Below, piece by piece: positions 58,606 through 64,000 of a stretch of DNA of 64,000 nt. Each line of letters opens with the position of its first letter. The stretch's first letter is position 1. Made by a program: the position numbers and the translations under genes. This DNA is from Anas platyrhynchos. Lineage: Eukaryota > Chordata > Aves > Anseriformes > Anatidae. Location of the stretch: positions 1,681,501 to 1,745,500 of the forward strand of contig NC_092602.1 in NCBI RefSeq assembly GCF_047663525.1. The letters run 5' to 3'. The notes below the pieces were generated by a model that was not told the origin of the DNA, ran no database searches, and worked only from the letters and a program-made list of their open reading frames with translations.

Positions 58606-58700
58606 GACAGCAGAGGGACCGGCAGCCCAGACATCAGCTCTGTCACTGACTCATTATGTGACCTTCAGCAAGTCACGTACCTGCACGGAAAATATGAATC
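58606..58700 (+). mobile_element. MIR-type SINE relic
   Basis: CAGCTCTGTCACTGACTCAT followed by TATGTGACCTTCAGCAAGTC and ACGTACCTGC matches the conserved core of MIR/CORE SINEs (GCTCTGCCACTTACTAGCTGTGTGACCTTGGGCAAGTCACTTAACC). The plus strand carries the sense orientation. Only the core is recognisable. Confidence 0.7.
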
Positions 58701-60190
58701 ACGATCCAAACCCACTAAACTACAGATTATCTACAGGTCTGCTCCGGGACTGCCAAAGTGCATTTTTTATTATTTTTTTTCCTTCTTTTTGAGCTGCAAA
58801 GAGGTTGTCTGAGGGATGAGGGCAGGGCGTGAGGGCTGGGCTGGCTTTCAGGAGGCAGACACGGAGCTGGTGCTAATCGGTGCCGAGGGCGGGGATGCAG
58901 CCTCGCCGCCCTAATCTCTGGGTGTATCATTTTTTTTTATCAAGGTGTTGCTCGGTACACAAGGGAGACTTTCCTGCTTCTCCAAGCAGTGGTTGAACTT
59001 GTGTGAAGGTTCGGCCAACGTCAAATAGCATTTGCTTGTTTAATTTGTAGCTGCTGTGGCATCAGGTGTTCCCATCAGCTGCCAGCCAGTCGGACCAGCA
59101 AAACCACGACAAATTCACCTCGCCGAGGCCTTGTGCAGGCTTTTACACCCAGCCACCACCTAACGCGGCGTGGTTTGCGCTCCTGCTGCAGTTTGATGGG
59201 GGCAGAGGAGCCTCTTTGCTCACCACGGCAATTTCACCAAACCCGGCGCGATTGCAAAGGAAGTCACGGGCGTGCCTAACCCCCGAAAAAAAAAGAGCCG
59301 GGGGCCCCTTAAGCACCTAACCACATGCAAATGCACTCGAGAATATTGGCTAAAACGTGTGAGGAAGTCAGACCAGCTTTGGGTTTTGGCCATGTATGGT
59401 AAATATCTCGCAGCGCGGGCGCAGGCCCGGTGTCACCGGCCCCGCCGCGCTCCTGGGGGAGCTGAAGCGTGGCGCCTTGAGGTGCTTCCTACCCTACCCC
59501 AGCCGCTCGCTGTTAGGGACAAGAGGCCTCTGCCAGTCGTCTGGGCGAGGAAGACAACCCGCCGTGCAAATATGAGCTGATTTCCCCCAAAACTTGCTTT
59601 CCTTCTGGTGCAACCTTGTGTTTTTAAGGCAGCTGCTGTGCTCCCCCCCTGAAGCGTGGTTTGGGGCAGAGGCTCTGTCACTGTCTTGTTGGTCGTGCTG
59701 CTAACCACCATGACAGGGGAGGCAACGCTTGCTTTTACTGCGGAATTGCTGTGGTGATTTTTTTTTTTTTTTGGGTGCTTTTGCTGAGAAACTGGTCGGG
59801 GGGCCTCATGAGGAGCCAGCAGCCCTGTCAGTGCTTGGAGCGCCCCCAGCCCACCCCATCGTGTGCTCAGCACCTCTGTGACCCCATTTGTGTGCCCCCC
59901 GTAGATAAAAGCACAGCATGGGGCTGGCTGTGAGCACAGTGAGGGGTTGTGTGTGAGGGAACTGCTGCTGTGCCTGTGAGGGACGAGGCTCTGAGGGGCT
60001 GCAGGGACCACTGTGGGCACGGGGCTAAAATGAGGGGCTAAACACTGGTGGAGGTATTGGGGTGAGGCGACTGAAGGGAGCATTGGTGTCCCCATCCCAC
60101 TGAGGCCATGGGGCCATGAAGGGACCGTGCCCTCCCTCAGCATCCCCTCAGCACAACCTCCAGCCCCCTCCCTCACGGCCCGGCTTTTAT

Positions 60191-60400
60191 AGCCTCCCCC
60201 CCCAGGTGGGCGGGGCCAACAGAGCGCGCGACCGCGCGTGGAGGCGAGCTCCGCCTTCCCATTGGTCCACCGCCCTGCCACTCATCTGACCGCCGAGCGA
60301 GGCGGGGCCCGTACCGGCGGAGAGGGGCGGGGCTTAGCGGCCGGGTGGGCGGGGCCAAGCGGGGGCGGGTCCCGCCCCCGGGCGCCGCGGTCAGTCGGGC
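60191..60400 (+). promoter_or_regulatory. CORO1C: CpG-island promoter, probably of CORO1C
   Basis: Dense CpGs with GC boxes at 60208-60216, 60325-60333, 60347-60355 and 60361-60369, and an inverted CCAAT box (ATTGG, 60261-60265). There is no TATA element at a fitting distance. This is a typical housekeeping promoter. Conserved order (SVOP, DAO, SSH1, CORO1C) and the plus orientation make CORO1C, the actin-binding coronin 1C, the natural candidate. No CORO1C coding exon falls inside the window, so the assignment rests on synteny. Confidence 0.6.
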
Positions 60401-60483
60401 GGCGGCGGCGGCGGCGGCGGCAGCGGCGGGGGAGGGCTCCGCCGGGCTGAGGAGCGGACGCGGGGCGGCAGCTCGGGAACGCG
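60390..60483 (+). other. CORO1C: Probable non-coding first exon of CORO1C
   Basis: The CGG-repeat-containing, purine-rich sequence after the GC boxes ends at a possible donor (GCG then GTACGA at 60484). Mammalian CORO1C has a GC-rich non-coding first exon, with the coding start in exon 2 far downstream. The exact start and donor are uncertain; GTAGCG at 60717 is an alternative donor. Confidence 0.4.
60398..60430. repeat. (GGC)n trinucleotide repeat in the predicted 5' UTR
   Basis: About ten nearly perfect GGC units with one CAG-type interruption (GGCAGCGGC), located at the presumed transcription start. Confidence 0.9.
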
Positions 60484-63400
60484 GTACGAGGCGGCCGCGG
60501 GGGTACCGTAGGGGCGCGGCGGGGGGAAGGGAGGGCTCCCGGTGGGGACGGCGTGGGCGGGAGGGCAGAGCGGGTGCTGCGAGCCGAGAACCCGCAGCCT
60601 CCGGTACCCGGGTGGGGCCGCCCGTTAGCCCCCGGCCGGCGGCGGGGCAGCGGCTGTCAGCGCTCGGGGGTCCCGAGGGGGCAGCTTGGGGAGCGGCGGA
60701 GCTCGGCTCCTTATTAGGTAGCGGAGCGGCGCGGCCCCGCCGCGGGTTCCGGCATCCGGCGGAGGTGGCGGCCGCTGGCGGAGCGGGGCCGGGCCGCGGC
60801 TCCCCCCCGTTTGGCTGCCGGCAGCGCCCCGGTGCCACCACCCGGCTGCCCGCTGCCTCCCGGTGCTCCCCGGTGTCCCCCGGTGCCGCCCGCCCTTTGT
60901 CCCGCAGCCGGGCCCCGCTCGCTGGCAGCGCCGAGCCCCCGGGACAAAAGGAACCGGGGCTACCGGGGGGTTACCGAGGGCTACCGGGGGGTTACCGGGG
61001 GCTGTTGGGGCTGCTGGGGTCGGGTCCTGCCTCGCTGCCCCCCGTGGGGTGGCCTCAGGCCCGGTACCCCCTCGGGCTGCACCCAGTGGGCTCCGTTATC
61101 GCGACCCCCGTGGGCTGTGATCCCCCCCCGGGGCACAGCAGGGGACCGGGGGCTGCGTGGGGACAGCAGCGAGGGATGGACGTGGGTCTGACACGGAGCA
61201 AAGCCCCTCGGGGGTGCAGCCTGCCCGGGGGGCTCCCGGCACCTCCAGCGGTGTCGGTGACCGGAGATATCGGCGACGTGGACGAGCGATTCTTCCCCCG
61301 CAGCCCTGCCTGGTGTTGGGTTTGCTGCTCCCGGCTCCGGTTTAATCCTAGGCCAGGCTCCAGCCATGCTGCTGGGCGTCAGCCTCAACCTCAGCCCTGT
61401 GCCTGCTGCAGGAGGAGGAAGCGAAGCGGCACCGGGTGCACCCCGACCGGAGCAGGGGGCAGCTCATCCCCCCCCTATATGGGGCAGGGCAGCGGGCGCT
61501 GAATCACCCCCACTTGCTCACGGGGAAAGGCAGATGGCAATAAAACGTCCCCGCTAACGTTGACGTTTGCCAGAGGCTGTGTACACAAAGGTAGGAGATC
61601 AGATACTGTCGTGATAAAAGTCAGTGCCTGTTTGGTTTGTGTGTGTTGTTTTTTTTTTTTTTATAATTAATTTCCGGAGCACGGTGGAAGCTGACGGGCT
61701 CAGGTGCATTTCGGGGAGCGTTTGTTTTCACGCAGCGCTTCGCGGTTGTAATTTTTCAATGGTCACTTGTAGGCTTGCCTGCAGATTGCTTTAATCAGCG
61801 TTTGTGCGTCTCTTTATGTTCTCTGCTGGCATTGCTCTATCTTCTAGTGAGCCGCCTTTTCAAACATCGTTGGATTTTTCAAGTTAAATCTTCATGCTTA
61901 TTGCATCTGTCACTTCTGGGATGCACTCCAAGCGAAAGGCAGGGATTCGGTGTAATGGCACTGAGATGGAATGCACAGAAGGGTAAAATATCAGCTTTCT
62001 TGACTGATACAGCAAAGGGCTACGAGGGATCTGCTCTCGGTAACTGTTACAGGCATCATGTCGAATTTAATATCAGAGGCTTTAACGACCGTCTCATAAA
62101 ATGGCTCATTAAAGCACCAAGTCGCGTTTCGATTAGGGGAGGATTTATGTCATTGTTCTTCGTTTGGTTATTGATTCCGAGGCATAGACTTCGCTCGGAT
62201 GCCAACTTCCTATTTTGAAGACATGAGCAAAACACTTCCTGGCCTGAGTTTTCGGCTCGGTGAGGTCATCGCTGCACCACTCCCAGGGCTAGGAATGTCC
62301 TTTTATGCAAACTCGCAGGCACATTTCGCTTGACTTTTAAAGTCTGGCTCTGTTTGTTTTGGTTGTGTTTCACCCAGGCTCTCGTGATAATCGCAGGCCT
62401 TCCACGAGGATGCCTTGGAACAGCAACTCGCTGAGGATTTCAAGTGCCCCAGTTTCAGCCTTTACAGGGCACACGAGCAAGAGCTGCACGCCTGTGTTCT
62501 CTTTTACTCTTTTCCCTCTAGCCTCCCCCACCTAGTGCCGTTGGTGTGCTTCAATTCTGGCTGTTAACTCTGAAATTAGCCTGATTAAAAAGTGCTCCCG
62601 GCTTCGGTTCACAGCCACGCTGGTTGTGTGTGTATCTGAACCGTCAGATCGCTGGTGGCTGTGCGCTGATAGGGGATGAGCTGTTGCTTTCTGTCACAAC
62701 ACGCACAAACGCAGGTGATGCTGCCGTGAGCGGGGTGAACGCCACGTCAAAACTCAGGCAGAAAAGGGTTCAGTTCGCTGGTGTGACTCAGGAAAACCAG
62801 GGCTGGGAGCTGCTTGTCCCAGCTGCGTGGGAATAACCCCACCAGTATGGGTAGGGATCGGTTACTGGGAGCTGCGTTTGCGAGTAGGATCGTCCTGGTC
62901 TGCTTTTCCCGTGTGAATGATTATGCTCAAACGGATTATTAGTTTCTTGCTGAGGGTATAATTGCTCGCTAGGTGACTTTGCACGTGCTCGAAGCCGATA
63001 GCATCAGCACGGAGAGAGCTGGGTGGCGCGGGAGGCGCCCAGCCTCGGGGTGCAGCAGTGGGGACGGGGGCTGAGTCCTGCACCAGTGCCCCTCGGAGGA
63101 GCAAAACCACCAGAGAGGTACACGACGGCGTGTATCAGCACCCCGTGGGGCTCGTCTGGCGTGAGCAAACCAGCAGGTGCCATCCTTTTGCAAGCCCAGG
63201 TCCCTGCACCGACGGCTGCTCCTCGATTGCAGGCGGTGTAAAATTCTTCCTGTTGACAGCAGCCGTGCTTCGGTTCCGCCGTGAATTAGCATTCGCCGTG
63301 CCTCGTGGGTTTGTGGAGTGAATGCGAAAATGGTCACAATTAATGGCAGGATGTGAGAGGAGGTGATGATTTAGCATAAAATGGAAGGTGTCTGCTCAGG

Positions 63401-64000
63401 CACTGTGGCACGCTTGTTCAAATTGATATATATATATTTTTTTTACCCTTTTCCCATAAAATTCTTCATGCTACTGAGACAGATGTGAGCTCTTAACAGC
63501 GGTCATCCTCGTAGAAGGTCACAATGTGCTCCTGAAATGGAGGAGGTTTCTCTGATGGCAAACCACAGAGGCTTTACAATCCTGCTCTGCAGGTCAGGAG
63601 CTAGCAAGGAGCTTGACAGCAATATTGAAAACGGCATCGGCTCCTCGAGGGGAAAAAACAACAGCTCTGGCAAAGGCCTGCTGGTGCCCATCGAAAGAAG
63701 AAGTCTCCTTGGTTTAGGGGTGCCTTTCCTCAACGTTATCATGTTGCTTGTTGAGTGCTGTTTGCTGGCTCTTGCACAAATTTTGGTGATGATGACAAGC
63801 GATAGCTCACGCACCTCCTGCTAGCGGCGTGTGATGTCTCTGCTGAGGTCTAGCCCTCACTGGGGGGAGCTGGATGTGGCTGGCTCGGTTATCGTGATGC
63901 TGCTTGACACTGAGCTGGGCCTCTCAGCCCATCGTAATTAGGTTTTTCTTGTTTTCCCTTTTAATAATTGAATTTGGAAAAGCAGGGGAAATAAAATTAG
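60484..64000 (+). other. CORO1C: Probable CORO1C intron 1
   Basis: The first kilobase continues the CpG island. Beyond 61.5 kb the sequence turns AT-rich, with a T12 run near 61650, a (TA)n-like run at 63426-63433 and an AT-rich block at 61770-62220 that may be a conserved element. No splice-site-bounded coding exon with CORO1C content (for example VVRQSKFRHVFGQ) is present. Confidence 0.5.

Larger units (their letters stand above)
54057..60190. other. Region between the unknown exon and the CpG-island promoter
   Basis: Probably introns and the 3' part of the unknown gene plus intergenic DNA. I see a 15-bp tandem repeat (55111-55180), a purine run (55738-55769), a MIR-like relic (58606-58700) and two candidate exons of low confidence (55270-55342 and 58117-58319). 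No clear terminal exon for the unknown gene was found. Confidence 0.5.

Noticed and set aside
59433-60281. 282-codon minus-strand open frame running upstream from the CpG island
   Set aside because: No homology and simple composition. It could reflect divergent promoter transcription, but nothing supports a protein.
60345-61502. 385-codon plus-strand open frame starting in the CpG island
   Set aside because: Pure CpG-island composition (Gly/Arg/Ala/Pro), with tandem GGYRG repeats from a short simple repeat near 60960-61010. CORO1C coding should begin in a later exon.
1-64000. Prokaryotic features, CRISPR arrays, tRNA/rRNA genes, phage or defence systems, endogenous retrovirus
   Set aside because: Checked for regular short direct repeats, cloverleaf-like sequences, retroviral-type coding frames and compact unspliced gene runs. 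None was seen.

Overview
The window is nuclear DNA of a vertebrate, almost certainly a bird. Genes are split by GT-AG introns, two fragments of antisense CR1 retroposon (the main avian LINE) are present, CpG islands are dense and intergenic distances are short. The gene order SVOP(+), DAO(-), SSH1(+) and then a CpG-island promoter fitting CORO1C(+) is the order of human 12q24.11 read in one direction. No bacterial-type operons, CRISPR arrays, tRNA or rRNA genes were seen.

Layout. 1-2.0 kb: last three coding exons of SVOP (synaptic vesicle 2-related protein), followed by a probable long AT-rich 3' UTR to about 5.55 kb. 5.55-9.0 kb: convergent spacer between SVOP and DAO. 9.0-14.0 kb, minus strand: a complete ten-coding-exon D-amino-acid oxidase gene of exactly 347 codons, with catalytic Tyr224, Tyr228, Arg283 and Gly313 at the human positions and a C-terminal SHL peroxisomal signal. 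14.0-16.9 kb: divergent DAO/SSH1 spacer with a CR1 fragment running into a polypyrimidine tract of about 770 bp that ends just before the SSH1 GC-rich promoter. 16.9-46.3 kb: the complete SSH1 (Slingshot-1 cofilin phosphatase) coding sequence in 15 exons, 1081 codons plus stop, in frame at every junction. Its 3' UTR probably runs to about 49.35 kb, with a proximal and a distal poly(A) signal. Intron 1 holds a minisatellite built on an AGCAGCTCC-type core.

49.4-52.6 kb: GC-rich spacer. 52.6-54.06 kb: one large well-formed coding exon (acceptor, long open frame, donor) of a protein I do not recognise, rich in phosphorylatable SRSDSES-type motifs and charged helical stretches. It has no counterpart that I know of between SSH1 and CORO1C in mammals, and it is the most interesting object here. 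54-60 kb: spacer or introns with a MIR-type SINE relic and two weak candidate exons. 60.2-60.5 kb: TATA-less CpG-island promoter (GC boxes, inverted CCAAT box, CGG repeat) and a probable non-coding first exon, best read as CORO1C exon 1. 60.5-64 kb: its first intron, with an AT-rich block that may be a conserved enhancer.

Functionally, SSH1 and CORO1C both act on actin turnover (cofilin reactivation and filament/Arp2/3 regulation). SVOP and DAO are both linked to neurons (a vesicle membrane protein, and D-serine degradation). The cluster looks like ancestral synteny rather than an operon-like unit. I found no defence system or other clearly new biological system; the unknown gene and several repeat structures are the points worth checking.
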